Shown: positions 1 to 9,271, counted from the stretch's first letter. The stretch: DNA of 64,000 bases from Pasteurellaceae bacterium 15-036681 (GCA_002002485.1 MQVI01000004.1:24295-88294), one strand, 5' to 3'. Program-made: numbers and translations. The notes: generated by a model from the sequence alone, not told the origin.

Positions 1-2
1 AT

Positions 3-629
3 GCGAACAGAGTCGCCGTACCAGGCTGTCACGCAACGGGATTTATTGCTCTAATCAGACCGCTTGTAGAACTTGGCGCGTTAAGCCCTGATTTCCCATT
101 GAGCTGTCACTCACTTACCGGCTATTCTGGCGGTGGTAAAGCGATGATTGCAGAATACCAAGACTCAAATCGCTCTACTGTTTTTGATGCACCTCGTGTC
201 TATGGTTTAAGCCTACAACATAAACATCTTCCAGAAATGAAGGCCTTAACAGGTATCACAAATCCACCAATTTTCACCCCTGTGGTCGCAGATTTCTACA
301 GTGGGATGTTAGTTACCGTTCCTGTTCCTCTCTCTGCCATTGCAGAAAATTACCGTTCTGGTGAACAGATTACTCAGCTATTTAACAACTATTACCAAGG
401 ACGTAAATTAGTTAGCGTTCACCCACATGCAACTATGCCAGAAGATAATATGCTGACCGCCAATGCGTTATCCGGCAAAGATAACCTTGAGATTTTTGTG
501 TATAGCAATGGTTCACAGCTACTACTCTGCGCGCGTTTCGACAACCTCGGCAAAGGCGCCTCAGGTGCCGCGGTGCAATGTATGAATATTATGCTAGGCA
601 GAGATGAAACAGCAGGGTTAGACATTTAA
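3..629 (+). CDS. argC: N-acetyl-gamma-glutamyl-phosphate reductase, C-terminal part (gene cut by window edge)
   Basis: Third step of arginine synthesis: NADPH-dependent reduction of N-acetylglutamyl phosphate to the semialdehyde in the cytoplasm. The open frame enters from the left edge with no start, and 208 residues are visible. The catalytic cysteine lies in the motif PGCHATG, encoded at 21-41, and the following GYSGGGK and HKHLPEM segments fit the family. The stop is 9 bases before argB, so the two are probably one operon. A TTG at 99 could be mistaken for a start, but the frame is open and conserved upstream of it. Confidence 0.93.
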   Translation, partial: ANRVAVPGCHATGFIALIRPLVELGALSPDFPLSCHSLTGYSGGGKAMIAEYQDSNRSTVFDAPRVYGLSLQHKHLPEMKALTGITNPPIFTPVVADFYSGMLVTVPVPLSAIAENYRSGEQITQLFNNYYQGRKLVSVHPHATMPEDNMLTANALSGKDNLEIFVYSNGSQLLLCARFDNLGKGASGAAVQCMNIMLGRDETAGLDI

Positions 630-638
630 GGAATAATT

Positions 639-1493
639 ATGCAACCACAACAAATCAACACATTCGCTGAACTACTTAGCGATGCAACATCAAAACTCTC
701 CAAATTCAACGGCAAAACCATCGTGGTAAAATACGGCGGTAACGCTATGATCAACGAAGAACTCAAACAAGCGGTGATGCAAGATCTATTGCTTCTTAAC
801 CAAATCGGCTTAAAAGTAGTATTGGTACACGGCGGTGGTCCTGAAATCTCACAAGGTTTAAAAAATATCGGCAAAGAGAGCCAATTTATCAATGGCTTAC
901 GTGTAACCGATAAAGAGACTATCGACATTGTGCTACAAATGTTGGCTGGCAAGGTAAACAAAAGCCTTGTGGCTCTTTTGAAAGGCAAAGGCATCGGCTT
1001 ATGTGGAATTGATGCGAACTTACTACAATGTGAAAAACTAAAAGGTGAAGTAGATCTTGGCTTTGTGGGTGACATTGTTAAAGTAGATACAAAAGTATTA
1101 GAACTTTCCCTTAATGCAGATTTAATCCCTGTCATTTCAACGGTAGGCGTAGATGCAAATGGTGTTGCTTATAATATCAATGCGGATACCGCCGCAAGCG
1201 AAATTGCAATTGCATTAGGCGCAGCAAAATTAGTCAGCATGACCGATATTGCAGGCTTACTGCGTGATCGCTATGATGAAAGCACACTAATTCCTGATGT
1301 AAAAGTAAGTGATGTACAGGGTTTAATTGATCAAGGCATTATCGCAGGCGGAATGATCCCGAAAATTGCTTGCTGTACTGACTTTATCAATGCTGGCGGT
1401 GAAGAGGCAGCGATTATTGACGGCCGTATTGCCCACGCAATTTTAATTGAAATGCTCACCGATAAAGGCAATGGGACGTTGTTCCATCAATAA
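639..1493 (+). CDS. argB: Acetylglutamate kinase
   Basis: Phosphorylates N-acetylglutamate, the second step of arginine synthesis. The protein has 284 residues, normal for the family. KYGGNAM (31-37) and HGGGPEI (64-70) form the phosphate- and substrate-binding loops, and GGMIPK near residue 240 is the conserved C-terminal nucleotide-site motif. The start is supported by an AGGA ribosome-binding site in the short gap after argC. It carries an uptake sequence (ACAAGCGGT near 768). No ArgR box could be judged, because the operon promoter lies outside the window. Confidence 0.96.
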   Translation: MQPQQINTFAELLSDATSKLSKFNGKTIVVKYGGNAMINEELKQAVMQDLLLLNQIGLKVVLVHGGGPEISQGLKNIGKESQFINGLRVTDKETIDIVLQMLAGKVNKSLVALLKGKGIGLCGIDANLLQCEKLKGEVDLGFVGDIVKVDTKVLELSLNADLIPVISTVGVDANGVAYNINADTAASEIAIALGAAKLVSMTDIAGLLRDRYDESTLIPDVKVSDVQGLIDQGIIAGGMIPKIACCTDFINAGGEEAAIIDGRIAHAILIEMLTDKGNGTLFHQ

Positions 1494-1508
1494 TATAATT
1501 TTGAATTG

Positions 1509-1534
1509 CTAGCGCGAGCGTCTCGCTCGTGCTA
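1509..1534. repeat. Short hairpin between argB and argD
   Basis: An imperfect inverted repeat (AGCGCGAGCG / CGCTCGTGCT with a tiny loop) in the 67-base argB-argD gap. It lacks a T-tract and looks like a decayed single arm of the CCTAGCACGAGC hairpins at 9249, 31770 and 47566. That relation is inferred by eye. Confidence 0.5.
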
Positions 1535-1560
1535 AATATAACAATAGGATAACAAACATA

Positions 1561-2742
1561 ATGAATAGCCAACAAATCAAACAGCTCGACCATAATCATA
1601 TCGCTCAAACATACGGACGTTTCGATCTTGTTCTCTCACACGGTAAAGGCTGTGATGTATGGGATTTTGAGGGGAATCAATATCTTGATTTCACCAGCGG
1701 TATCGGCACAAATAGCCTAGGTTGGGCCGATGATAGCTGGCTAAAAGCGGTAACTGAACAAGCAGGCAAATTACAACATACCTCAAACCTGTTCTATACA
1801 GAGCCTGCTTCGATCTTGGCACAAAAACTCACAACTGCAAGCGGTCTGAAACGCGCATTTTTTTGCAATTCGGGAGCAGAAGCAAATGAAGGGGCAATTA
1901 AAGCAGCACGTAAGTATAGCTTTGATAAATATGGTGTAAATCGCTCAACAGTGATCACCCTCCAAAATTCATTCCACGGCCGTACAATCTCAACCTTAGC
2001 CGCAACAGGTCAAGATGTGTTTCATCAATACTTCTTCCCTTTCACACAAGGATTTGAACACTTACCAGCGAATGATATTCAAGCACTGAATAACCGTTTG
2101 GAACAGAATGATGTATGTGCGATTATCGTTGAAGTCGTGCAGGGCGAAGGCGGGATTTTTGCATTAGAAAGTGACTATCTCACCGCTTTACAGCAACTTT
2201 GCCAACAGAAAGATATTCTGTTTGTGATTGATGAGGTGCAAACAGGGATTGGGCGTACAGGCTCTTTATTTGCTTATCAACAATTTGGTTTAAATCCAGA
2301 TATTATTACTTTGGCTAAAGGCTTAGGCGGTGGCTTACCAATTGGCGCATTCCTACTGGGTGAAAAATGCCAAAATACTTTAGGCAAAAGTGACCACGGC
2401 TCCACTTATGGTGGTAACCCAGTGTGCTGTGCAGCAGCAAATGCCGTGTTAGATCGTTTTACGCCTGAATTTTTAGCGGAAATTAAAGCAAAAGGTGATA
2501 AGCTACGTTCAGCCTTATTAAAGTTACCAAAAGTGAAATCGGTAAGTGGCTTAGGTTTAATGTTAGGAATCGAATTTGAAGACGGCATTGTGGCAAGTGA
2601 TATTGTCGCTCAAGGGATCAACAAAGGTATTTTAACTTTAACTGCCAAACACAAATTACGCTTATTACCGCCATTGGTAATTACTGATGAACAAATTGAG
2701 AAAGGGATTGAGATTCTAAAAGAAATTCTTACTAACAAGTAG
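1561..2742 (+). CDS. argD: Acetylornithine aminotransferase (class III, PLP)
   Basis: Transfers an amino group to N-acetylglutamate semialdehyde, giving acetylornithine. Family members often also act as succinyldiaminopimelate aminotransferase in lysine synthesis. The protein has 393 residues. NSGAEANE (103-110) and IDEVQTGIGRTG (223-234) are PLP-site motifs, and the Schiff-base lysine is K253 in TLAKGLGGG. It follows argB on the same strand after 67 bases, with AGGA just before the ATG, and probably belongs to the argCB transcription unit. A close relative such as astC or gabT is less likely given the operon. Confidence 0.92.
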   Translation: MNSQQIKQLDHNHIAQTYGRFDLVLSHGKGCDVWDFEGNQYLDFTSGIGTNSLGWADDSWLKAVTEQAGKLQHTSNLFYTEPASILAQKLTTASGLKRAFFCNSGAEANEGAIKAARKYSFDKYGVNRSTVITLQNSFHGRTISTLAATGQDVFHQYFFPFTQGFEHLPANDIQALNNRLEQNDVCAIIVEVVQGEGGIFALESDYLTALQQLCQQKDILFVIDEVQTGIGRTGSLFAYQQFGLNPDIITLAKGLGGGLPIGAFLLGEKCQNTLGKSDHGSTYGGNPVCCAAANAVLDRFTPEFLAEIKAKGDKLRSALLKLPKVKSVSGLGLMLGIEFEDGIVASDIVAQGINKGILTLTAKHKLRLLPPLVITDEQIEKGIEILKEILTNK

Positions 2743-2785
2743 AAATAGTAGGTCTACTCACTAATAAAACCAACGGATTGTAAAA

Positions 2786-2807
2786 TGGTGGGCAAGAATG
2801 CCCACCA
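2786..2807. terminator. Hairpin between convergent argD and trkA (repeat family D)
   Basis: GGTGGGCA / TGCCCACC stem with a short loop between two convergent genes. No long T-tract follows. The same half-element occurs within 25680-25751 and, slightly changed, at 47453-47477, so it is a dispersed palindrome that may act as a shared terminator. Confidence 0.5.
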
Positions 2808-2862
2808 CTTATTTCACCTAAATTTGAGATTTGTCATCAATCTGATGGCTTTTTCATATTAT

Positions 2863-4239
2863 CTACAAAAAGAATGATCCTAGTTGGAATAACTTCTCTA
2901 CTTCATCAGAATATTTTTTATCATTCACTAAAACGATAACATGATCACCCTCTTCTATCACGATCGACTTATGCGCAATCATCACCTCATTATCTCGGAC
3001 TATCGCACCAACAATCGCACCTTGTGGTAATTTTAGTTCTTTTACTTTCCGTCCCACCACTTTAGATGACTCAGCATCGCCATGCACAATCACCTCAATT
3101 CCTTCTACAACTCCTTGCTTAAGAGATGCAACCTTCACAATATCTCCTTTACGAACATGATTAGAGAGTGCAGAGATCGTTGCTTGTTGAGGAGATACTG
3201 CAATATCAATAGTTCCCCCCTGAATTAAATGAAGATAAGCGAGACGTTGAACTAACACAATCGCTTTTTTAGCACCTAAACGCTTAGCAAGCAGAGAGGA
3301 CATAATATTTGCCTCATCATCACTACTTAATGCAAGAAACAGATCGATATTCTCGATATGTTCTTCAAAAAGTAGTTCCTGATCCGAGGCATCACCATGT
3401 AAAACTAATGTTTTTGATAATTTCTCAGCTAACTTTTCGGCTCTCTCTTGATTGCGCTCAATCAACTTCACTTGGCATTTGGATTCTAATGCTTTCGCCA
3501 ATGCAGTACCAATACTACCACCACCTACAATCATCACGCGTTTATGCGGTTTCTCTAAACGCTGTAGCTCCGCCATAATCGCTTTAATATGTTGAGTCGC
3601 ACAGATAAAAAAGACTTCATCACCAGCTTCAATGATCGTAGCGCCTTGTGGAATGAAAGCCTTCTCTTGGCGGAAAATAGTGACAATCCGAGCATCAATA
3701 TGTGGAAGATGATCCGATAACGCCGAAACAGGATAACCTACAAGCGGACCACCGTAGTAAGCCTTTAAGCTCACTAAGCTCACTAGCTCATCCGCAAAAT
3801 GAGCAACTTGCAGAGCACCAGGGTAATCAATTAAACGCAATATTTCCTTGGTTACCAGTAATTCAGGGGCAATAATATGGTCGATAGGCAACACTTTATC
3901 ATTAAACAAAGTATCACGTTCTTGGACATAATCGGGGTTACGGATACGTGCAATTTTAGTTGGAACATTAAATAAAGTATAAGCAATTTGGCAAGCTACC
4001 ATATTACTTTCATCATTATCTGTTACAGCAACCAACAAATCTGCATCGCTGGCCCCTGCTTCGCGCAATACTCTTGGCGACGAAGCATTACCATGAATTA
4101 CCTGCAAATCATGCTTTTCTTGCAACGCCTTTAAGCGCTCTGGCTCACTATCAATGATAGTAATATCGTTATCTTCACTGGCTAGGTTCTCTGCCAATGT
4201 GGCGCCAACCTGCCCTGCACCAAGAATAATAATCTTCAT
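2863..4239 (-). CDS. trkA: Trk potassium uptake system NAD-binding protein
   Basis: Peripheral regulatory subunit that gates the TrkH/TrkG potassium channel in response to NAD(H)/ATP. It has 458 residues in two tandem RCK halves, each a Rossmann fold followed by an RCK_C domain: [14 protein letters not shown] at 7-20 and [13 protein letters not shown] near 238. Its start is one base after the rsmB stop, so it is translated as the last gene of the rsmB-trkA unit, the same order as in E. coli. Confidence 0.95.
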   Translation of the reverse strand: MKIIILGAGQVGATLAENLASEDNDITIIDSEPERLKALQEKHDLQVIHGNASSPRVLREAGASDADLLVAVTDNDESNMVACQIAYTLFNVPTKIARIRNPDYVQERDTLFNDKVLPIDHIIAPELLVTKEILRLIDYPGALQVAHFADELVSLVSLKAYYGGPLVGYPVSALSDHLPHIDARIVTIFRQEKAFIPQGATIIEAGDEVFFICATQHIKAIMAELQRLEKPHKRVMIVGGGSIGTALAKALESKCQVKLIERNQERAEKLAEKLSKTLVLHGDASDQELLFEEHIENIDLFLALSSDDEANIMSSLLAKRLGAKKAIVLVQRLAYLHLIQGGTIDIAVSPQQATISALSNHVRKGDIVKVASLKQGVVEGIEVIVHGDAESSKVVGRKVKELKLPQGAIVGAIVRDNEVMIAHKSIVIEEGDHVIVLVNDKKYSDEVEKLFQLGSFFL

Positions 4240-4240
4240 A

Positions 4241-5545
4241 TTAAGCTACTCGTTTCACTAAAGTCGCATAAAAGAAACCATCTCCGCCATTTGCTTGTGG
4301 AAAGAACTGTTTCATTGCCACTTTTTCACCGTTAAAGTCCATTTCAACTAATTCTGCATCAGCAGTATTAGCCACAAACCGCTCAATTTGCTGGCTATTT
4401 TCATCAGGTAAAATTGAACAAGTTGCATACACCAAAACACCATTTGGTTTTAAACGCGCCCAAAGAGCCTTCAAAATTTTAGCCTGCAAAGCAGCTAATT
4501 CCGCAATATCTTGTTCTTGGCGAAGCCATTTAATATCCGGATGACGACGAATAACACCGGTAGCAGAACAAGGCGCATCCAATAGGATACGATCAAACAT
4601 CACCCTATCTTCAAGCCATTGTTCAGGCTGACTGGCATCACCGCAAATGATTTTAGCGGTTTGCCCTAAGCGTTGTAAATTTTCACTCACACGCTTTAAA
4701 CGACCTTTTTCAATATCTAAAGCAATGACTTCTGCTTGTGGTGCTAGTTCTAAAATATGCGTCGTTTTGCCACCGGGGGCAGCGCAAGCATCTAAAATCA
4801 GTTCACCATTTTTAGCGTCTAATAAAGTCGCAGACCATTGAGCATGGGCATCTTGCACAGTTGCCCAACCTTGCTCAAAATGAGGTAATTGGTTTACTGA
4901 AACCGCTTTATTCAACATAATTGCACAATCAGGCTCACTGCAAGCGGTCGGATTTTCCGTATAATTGACTAAATCACCTAATAAAGTTTTGTAGTTTTCC
5001 ACAGTGCTATGCTGTGAATTTACGCGAATCCACATAGGTGGGCGTTGGTTATTCGCTTCCACAATCTCACGCCAATTTGGATAGGCTTTTTTCAGCCTAT
5101 TCACAAACCATTCAGGATGAAGTGTTTGCCAGTTTTTATCCACTTTCGCTAAAATTTGCTCTTGCTCACGTAAAAAACGGCGCAGAACACCATTGGTTAA
5201 AGCTCGGAAGCTATCCGCTTTTAGCACTTTAGTCGCATTCACGACTTCATCTACTGCCGCATGTGCAGGCACTCGCATATAAAGTAGCTGATATAAACCA
5301 ACTAACAATAAGCAATGAACAATACGTGTTTTGCCTTTTAGTGGTTTTTCAACAAGTTGTTTAATGATCGTTTCAAGGCGTGGCAATACACGACAGATCC
5401 CAAAAGTAATCTCTTGCACTAGAGGCAAATCTTTTGCATCTACTTGATTGGTCGCTTCAGGAATTAAAGTCGATAAGGATTTCCCTTGATCTAACACCTG
5501 TAAAATAATCTGTGCTGAAACCGCACGAGCTGAGAGTTTTTTCAT
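4241..5545 (-). CDS. rsmB: 16S rRNA m5C967 methyltransferase
   Basis: SAM-dependent methylation of cytosine 967 in 16S rRNA. It has 434 residues: an N-terminal NusB-like RNA-binding half, then a Rossmann methyltransferase with [11 protein letters not shown] (SAM loop), DAPCSATGV and the catalytic cysteine in [10 protein letters not shown]. Directly upstream of trkA. In E. coli and H. influenzae fmt sits immediately upstream; here about 2.1 kb of other genes intervene. Confidence 0.95.
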   Translation of the reverse strand: MKKLSARAVSAQIILQVLDQGKSLSTLIPEATNQVDAKDLPLVQEITFGICRVLPRLETIIKQLVEKPLKGKTRIVHCLLLVGLYQLLYMRVPAHAAVDEVVNATKVLKADSFRALTNGVLRRFLREQEQILAKVDKNWQTLHPEWFVNRLKKAYPNWREIVEANNQRPPMWIRVNSQHSTVENYKTLLGDLVNYTENPTACSEPDCAIMLNKAVSVNQLPHFEQGWATVQDAHAQWSATLLDAKNGELILDACAAPGGKTTHILELAPQAEVIALDIEKGRLKRVSENLQRLGQTAKIICGDASQPEQWLEDRVMFDRILLDAPCSATGVIRRHPDIKWLRQEQDIAELAALQAKILKALWARLKPNGVLVYATCSILPDENSQQIERFVANTADAELVEMDFNGEKVAMKQFFPQANGGDGFFYATLVKRVA

Positions 5546-5596
5546 GATTAATTCTAAATAAGTAAAATTAGTGCCATTTTACGCAATAAACAGGCA

Positions 5597-5622
5597 ACAA
5601 AAAAGGGCATAATGCCCTTTTA
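5597..5622 (-). terminator. Terminator after brnA
   Basis: AAAAGGGCAT / ATGCCCTTTT stem followed on the minus strand by six T. It separates brnA from rsmB, so rsmB-trkA probably has its own promoter in the short gap at 5546-5596. Confidence 0.75.
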
Positions 5623-5632
5623 GGTAAATTGA

Positions 5633-5941
5633 CTATCTTCTTGCATTGTAAGAAGCCAACATAGCTTCCCTTAAAATATTATTAATTCGAGTTTGATAGC
5701 CCTTTCCTTGAGATTTCAGCCAATTAAGCACGTCTGAATCTAAGCGAATAGTCGTTGGTGTTTTAGTTGGTTTATAAAAAGGATTTTGAACCGCTTGTTT
5801 GAAAAAGTTTTCATCAAGTTCAAGGATATCTGATGTATCAATTTCGTCATCAGTCATTTGCGCTAATTTTTCTAATTCTGCTTTTTGTTTTGAATTTAAA
5901 GGAATTGAACCTTCAACATTATAACGAATAGTTTTTCTCAT
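5633..5941 (-). CDS. brnA: BrnA-family antitoxin
   Basis: A 102-residue basic/acidic protein typical of BrnA antitoxins (a type II system in which BrnA binds the RNase toxin BrnT and represses the operon). The C-terminal half, with TTIRLDSDVLNWLKSQGKGY and RINNILREAM, is the ribbon-helix-helix-like DNA-binding part. Its start overlaps the end of the brnT remnant by 23 bases, the usual toxin-antitoxin overlap. With its toxin broken it is an orphan antitoxin. Recognition is from family memory. Confidence 0.8.
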   Translation of the reverse strand: MRKTIRYNVEGSIPLNSKQKAELEKLAQMTDDEIDTSDILELDENFFKQAVQNPFYKPTKTPTTIRLDSDVLNWLKSQGKGYQTRINNILREAMLASYNARR

Positions 5942-6067
5942 AATTCTTCCTTTCTTGTGCAGTTGCTTTACGGGCTGAAATTATGCGTATAACTTCTTGA
6001 TTATGTTCATCTCTTACTGTGTGTGCCACAAGGAGTAATAAGCAATTTTCCGGTATTATGTAGCAGT
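5919..6067 (-). pseudogene. brnT: brnT toxin remnant (C-terminal part only)
   Basis: The last 40 or so codons read LLLLVAHTVRDEHNQE then VIRIISARKATAQERKNYE, matching the C-terminal strand and helix of BrnT RNase toxins, which normally have about 90 residues. Upstream the frame runs straight into a dispersed repeat (family A, 6051-6293), so any longer open frame there codes for repeat DNA, not toxin. The N-terminal half is not found beyond the repeat, where the next gene begins at 6308. The toxin is therefore broken by insertion plus deletion. Confidence 0.75.
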
Positions 6068-6293
6068 TGCACAAACTTTGCTTACACCCTCTCCCTCTGG
6101 GAGAGGGAAAGACTGAAGGTGCGTTCAGCACCGAAGTCAGGGAGAGGGAAATTGTTAAATATTCCTTAGATATCACCGTCTGTCGCCCTCTCTCTGCAAA
6201 AATTGTTGAACACAATTTTTGCGGTCTCTCTCCCAAGGGGAGAGAGTGCTGAATTCAAATATTTGATTTGTGCAAGTGCGACATAATTTCGGG
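6051..6293. repeat. Dispersed repeat family A, copy 1 (MITE-like)
   Basis: An AT-rich element with imperfect terminal inverted repeats: the left end reads TTATGTAGCAGTTGCACAAA and the right end, reversed, TTATGTCGCACTTGCACAAA. Inside are a CCCTCTCCC/GGGAGAGGG hairpin, GCAAAAATTG/CAATTTTTGC and CTCTCTCCC/GGGGAGAGAG. It shares long stretches with 22643-22843 and 53556-53712. This copy has about 39 extra bases (6111-6149) that form their own GGTGC/GCACC hairpin. It interrupts brnT. Confidence 0.8.
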
Positions 6294-6307
6294 TAAGTCT
6301 GTATAAC

Positions 6308-7585
6308 TTATTTTTCTACATGAGAATAAAATAGCTCAACAGCACTCTCCATCTTTTCACGTAACGCTGAACTATCACTATCAATGCTAAACAATACAGC
6401 TTTATATCCATCTAGTTTTGAATGATGAGTTAATTGGCTAAGCTCTTTAGCCCATTGCAAATCTCTTGAGCTCCGATCAAATGCATAGCATGATAGTCTG
6501 TTTCCTTCAAATTTTAAATCTAAAGTAAACGTAGAGTTGCCTTGCTTCACATCCAAGACAACAGTCTCTTTATTCCAAGTCCAAATATTATGCGATTTAG
6601 GGTACTTATCTACAATATTAATAAGCATTGTCTTAATATCGTTTAATTTTAACAACATTAAAGCCTGCTCTTTCAAACGCATTGCTATGTGATCAGCCAC
6701 CTCTCTTCCAATTTGATTCGCAAGTAGCTCAATATTATCTGCAGTAACATTCACATAATGTAAATGCTTATGTTCATCTATATTGTTATTAATTTCTTTC
6801 GCCAAACGATCAACAAAACGATTCAATGGACGCACAGGATGAATTACTTGATTAGAGGGTTCTAGCTTATCCACTTGAGGTATTGCAAACCAGTGATGAT
6901 AGCTAAAATGCTCAAACGAATAAGGATATATATCGTTCAAGGATTGAACATCAAAATTCTCTCTCATTAATGTTGTTGCAACCAAAGCCTCATCATTTGG
7001 AAAATGTACTTTTAATGGATTTGCAGTAAATGATAATGCACCATGCTGTTTATATATATTGACTAATTTTTGACGTTCAGCCTTACAAATGCTAACAGCT
7101 CTCGCTGATAAACGATTTAGCGGAAATGAGCATCCATAGGGCTGATCGGAGATTAATGATGCAGATTTATACCAATAATCATGTTTTTCTCGAGGCCCAA
7201 AATTTCCCAACAGTGCATCCGCATGATTATTTTCAACGACATCAAAAAAATCACTTAAATATTCAAAGGTAAATGCAACATCTGGTTCAATTAGCCAATA
7301 ATATTCAGATTCAACCTTTGCTTGTAAAGCGTAATAGCAGTAGTCTCCACATAACCAACCAATACCACGGTTAAAATGATTATAATCTAGTAAATTATGC
7401 TGTTCTATAAATTCCCTATCCCAAGCTATTTTTTGAATATTATGAGGGACATCAACTTTTCCCTGCATCTCATCAACGATAACAAATATTTGCTCTCGAG
7501 AAAAAACTTGATGCAATTTGTTGTATAAATTCTCTTCTGGCACGCCCCATGTATTGGCTCGAATCCCAATAACCTTTTGAAACAT
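6308..7585 (-). CDS. Uncharacterised 425-residue protein, glycosyltransferase-like
   Basis: Not a family I recognise with certainty. The N-terminal part has an alternating strand/helix look, with a strand IFVIVDEM (about 33-40), then RGIGWLCGDYCYYAL and YYWLIEPDVAFTF near residue 100. The EPDV could be the metal-binding acidic motif of a GT-A glycosyltransferase. The C-terminal 150 residues look alpha-helical plus a small mixed domain. There is no signal peptide or membrane segment. It sits between fmt and the brnA remnant, breaking a normally conserved operon, which suggests acquisition. A surface glycan or modification role is inference only. Confidence 0.45.
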   Translation of the reverse strand: MFQKVIGIRANTWGVPEENLYNKLHQVFSREQIFVIVDEMQGKVDVPHNIQKIAWDREFIEQHNLLDYNHFNRGIGWLCGDYCYYALQAKVESEYYWLIEPDVAFTFEYLSDFFDVVENNHADALLGNFGPREKHDYWYKSASLISDQPYGCSFPLNRLSARAVSICKAERQKLVNIYKQHGALSFTANPLKVHFPNDEALVATTLMRENFDVQSLNDIYPYSFEHFSYHHWFAIPQVDKLEPSNQVIHPVRPLNRFVDRLAKEINNNIDEHKHLHYVNVTADNIELLANQIGREVADHIAMRLKEQALMLLKLNDIKTMLINIVDKYPKSHNIWTWNKETVVLDVKQGNSTFTLDLKFEGNRLSCYAFDRSSRDLQWAKELSQLTHHSKLDGYKAVLFSIDSDSSALREKMESAVELFYSHVEK

Positions 7586-7693
7586 TGCTCTTTCCTACAT
7601 TAATTCATTGCTTATTAATTAAATTGATAAAACTTTATATTCTTTAGCATCAAAGTAATTACTTAACGATTTAGCTTACTATAAATTTGGCAA

Positions 7694-8644
7694 CTAAATC
7701 ACTTCCCCAACTTTGAACCACTCAGCACGGCCATTTAGGAAATCTTGCACCGCCATTGGTTTTTTACCTGCTGGTTGTAGCTGTGTGATATTTAACACGC
7801 CATCTGCTGTTGCAATTTGAATACCTTGCTTGTTCACGGCAAGTACCGTACCAGCTGGTTTATTTTGATGTACTAATACCGTTGCTTGATACACTTTAAT
7901 GCTTTGTTCAGTGTCATCCACATTTAAAGTTAAGTAGCTAATTGGCCAAGGATTGAAAGCACGGATATTGCGCTCAAGCTGACAAGCGGTTAGATTCCAG
8001 TCTAATTTTGCTTCTTCTTTACTAAGCTTTTCTGCGTAATTTGCTAACTCATCTTGCTGTTTTTCGGCTTTGAATTGACCATTTTCTAAGCCGTTTAACA
8101 CATCAATTAACGCCGGTGGTGCTAGTTCTGCCAATTTGTTATAGAGCGAAGCTGATGTTTCAGTTGGCTCAATCGGGGTTGTTACTTTATGTAACATATC
8201 ACCCATATCTAAACCAATATCCATCTGCATAATGGTTACCCCTGTTTCTGCATCACCAGCCCAGATTGAGCGTTGAATAGGTGCTGCACCACGCCAACGT
8301 GGTAGTAATGAACCATGCACATTTAAGCAGCCTAAACGAGGTGCATCTAAAACCGCTTTCGGTAAGATTAAACCATAAGCCACAACTACCATTACATCCG
8401 CATTTAATGCTTGAAGTTCTGCTTGTGCTTCTTCTTTGCGTAATGATTTTGGTTGATATACAGGAATATTGTGCGCTTCTGCCAGCTGTTTAACTGGACT
8501 TGCTTGGAGTTTCTTACCGCGTCCTGCAGGTTTATCTGGTTGGGTATAAACAGCAATAACGTTGTGTTCTGAATCTAAAAGGGCTTGTAAATGCGTTGCA
8601 GCAAAGTCAGGTGTACCTGCGAAGATGATATTTAATTTGCTCAT
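7694..8644 (-). CDS. fmt: Methionyl-tRNA formyltransferase
   Basis: Formylates initiator Met-tRNA using 10-formyl-tetrahydrofolate. The protein has 316 residues. The N-terminal formyltransferase domain has HGSLLP at 110-115 with N108 and H110 as the catalytic pair, and the C-terminal OB-like tRNA-binding domain follows from about 205. The usual partner def (peptide deformylase) is not upstream; a universal stress gene is there instead. It carries an uptake sequence near 7981. Confidence 0.96.
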   Translation of the reverse strand: MSKLNIIFAGTPDFAATHLQALLDSEHNVIAVYTQPDKPAGRGKKLQASPVKQLAEAHNIPVYQPKSLRKEEAQAELQALNADVMVVVAYGLILPKAVLDAPRLGCLNVHGSLLPRWRGAAPIQRSIWAGDAETGVTIMQMDIGLDMGDMLHKVTTPIEPTETSASLYNKLAELAPPALIDVLNGLENGQFKAEKQQDELANYAEKLSKEEAKLDWNLTACQLERNIRAFNPWPISYLTLNVDDTEQSIKVYQATVLVHQNKPAGTVLAVNKQGIQIATADGVLNITQLQPAGKKPMAVQDFLNGRAEWFKVGEVI

Positions 8645-8697
8645 TTGTCTGTCTTTTTTGAGATTAGGAATAATTAGGTATGATTATAGCAGACAAT

Positions 8698-8724
8698 AAA
8701 AAAACCGTCTAAATAGACGGTTTA
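8698..8724 (-). terminator. Terminator after the universal stress gene
   Basis: ACCGTCTA / TAGACGGT stem followed on the minus strand by seven T. It separates the TRAP/usp block from fmt. Confidence 0.8.
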
Positions 8725-8731
8725 TATTAAA

Positions 8732-9157
8732 TTATTTCAAAATTAACATCGGTTTTTCGCTATGGCGAGCGACTTTCACCGTATTTGAACTTAAACCTTT
8801 AGCTTGTGGTTTGCTACTGGCTAGCATCACAATAAGATCGACTGATTTTTCTTCCGCTATACGATTAATCTCTTCGTAAATGGTTCCGTGTGCCACAATG
8901 TGTTGTACTTTCGCGCCTTCTGGAAAATTTGCTTTAGTAAAATCATGCAATGCTTTATTAGCTTCTTCAACGACTGATTTATCAAAGTTTTTTGGCAAGA
9001 AAGCTGAGATAAAACTATCATCCATCGGCTCAATAATAGTAACCACTCGATAAACTGCATCAGGGTTTTGTGCGGTAATTTGGAGTGCAGTATCGACTAC
9101 ATATTTCGCACTAGTAAGATTATTTAAGTCGATAGCGAGTAAAAGTTTGTTATACAT
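8732..9157 (-). CDS. Universal stress protein family (TRAP-associated)
   Basis: A 141-residue Usp-fold protein: the first strand is YNKLLLAIDLN and the C-terminal half reads VDLIVMLASSKP then GLSSNTVKVARHSEKPMLIL, the usual Usp core. The classic ATP loop GxxGxxG is poorly kept, as in the UspFG-like and TeaD-like groups. It lies downstream of a TRAP transporter on the same strand; in Halomonas the Usp protein TeaD regulates the TeaABC TRAP transporter, so a regulatory role here is plausible but inferred. A hairpin cassette (9170-9271) separates it from the permease. Confidence 0.8.
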   Translation of the reverse strand: MYNKLLLAIDLNNLTSAKYVVDTALQITAQNPDAVYRVVTIIEPMDDSFISAFLPKNFDKSVVEEANKALHDFTKANFPEGAKVQHIVAHGTIYEEINRIAEEKSVDLIVMLASSKPQAKGLSSNTVKVARHSEKPMLILK

Positions 9158-9169
9158 ATTGATATCCTT

Positions 9170-9271
9170 AACCCCATACGAGCCGTATGGGGTTACTTAG
9201 CTGAGCGGCTTTGTCGCTCTAAAGTCGCAAAGCGACTTAGCTAAGTAACCTAGCACGGCTCGTGCTAGGTA
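9170..9271 (-). repeat. Four-arm hairpin cassette, family B copy 1
   Basis: About 100 bases made of consecutive palindromes: CCCCATACG/CGTATGGGG at 9172-9192, AGCGGCTTTGTCGCT and AAGTCGCAAAGCGACTT in the centre, and CCTAGCACG/CGTGCTAGG at 9249-9269. The same cassette occurs in the opposite orientation at 31770-31882 and 47566-47667. It sits between the TRAP permease and the usp gene. Confidence 0.85.

Noticed and set aside
1068..1080. A matS site for MatP within argB
   Set aside because: GTGACATTGTTAA matches only 11 of 13 positions and lacks the closing GTCAC; a chance match in coding DNA.
5919..6236. A complete 105-residue gene upstream of brnA
   Set aside because: Only the C-terminal part resembles BrnT. 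The rest is translation of the family A repeat, which occurs elsewhere as non-coding DNA.
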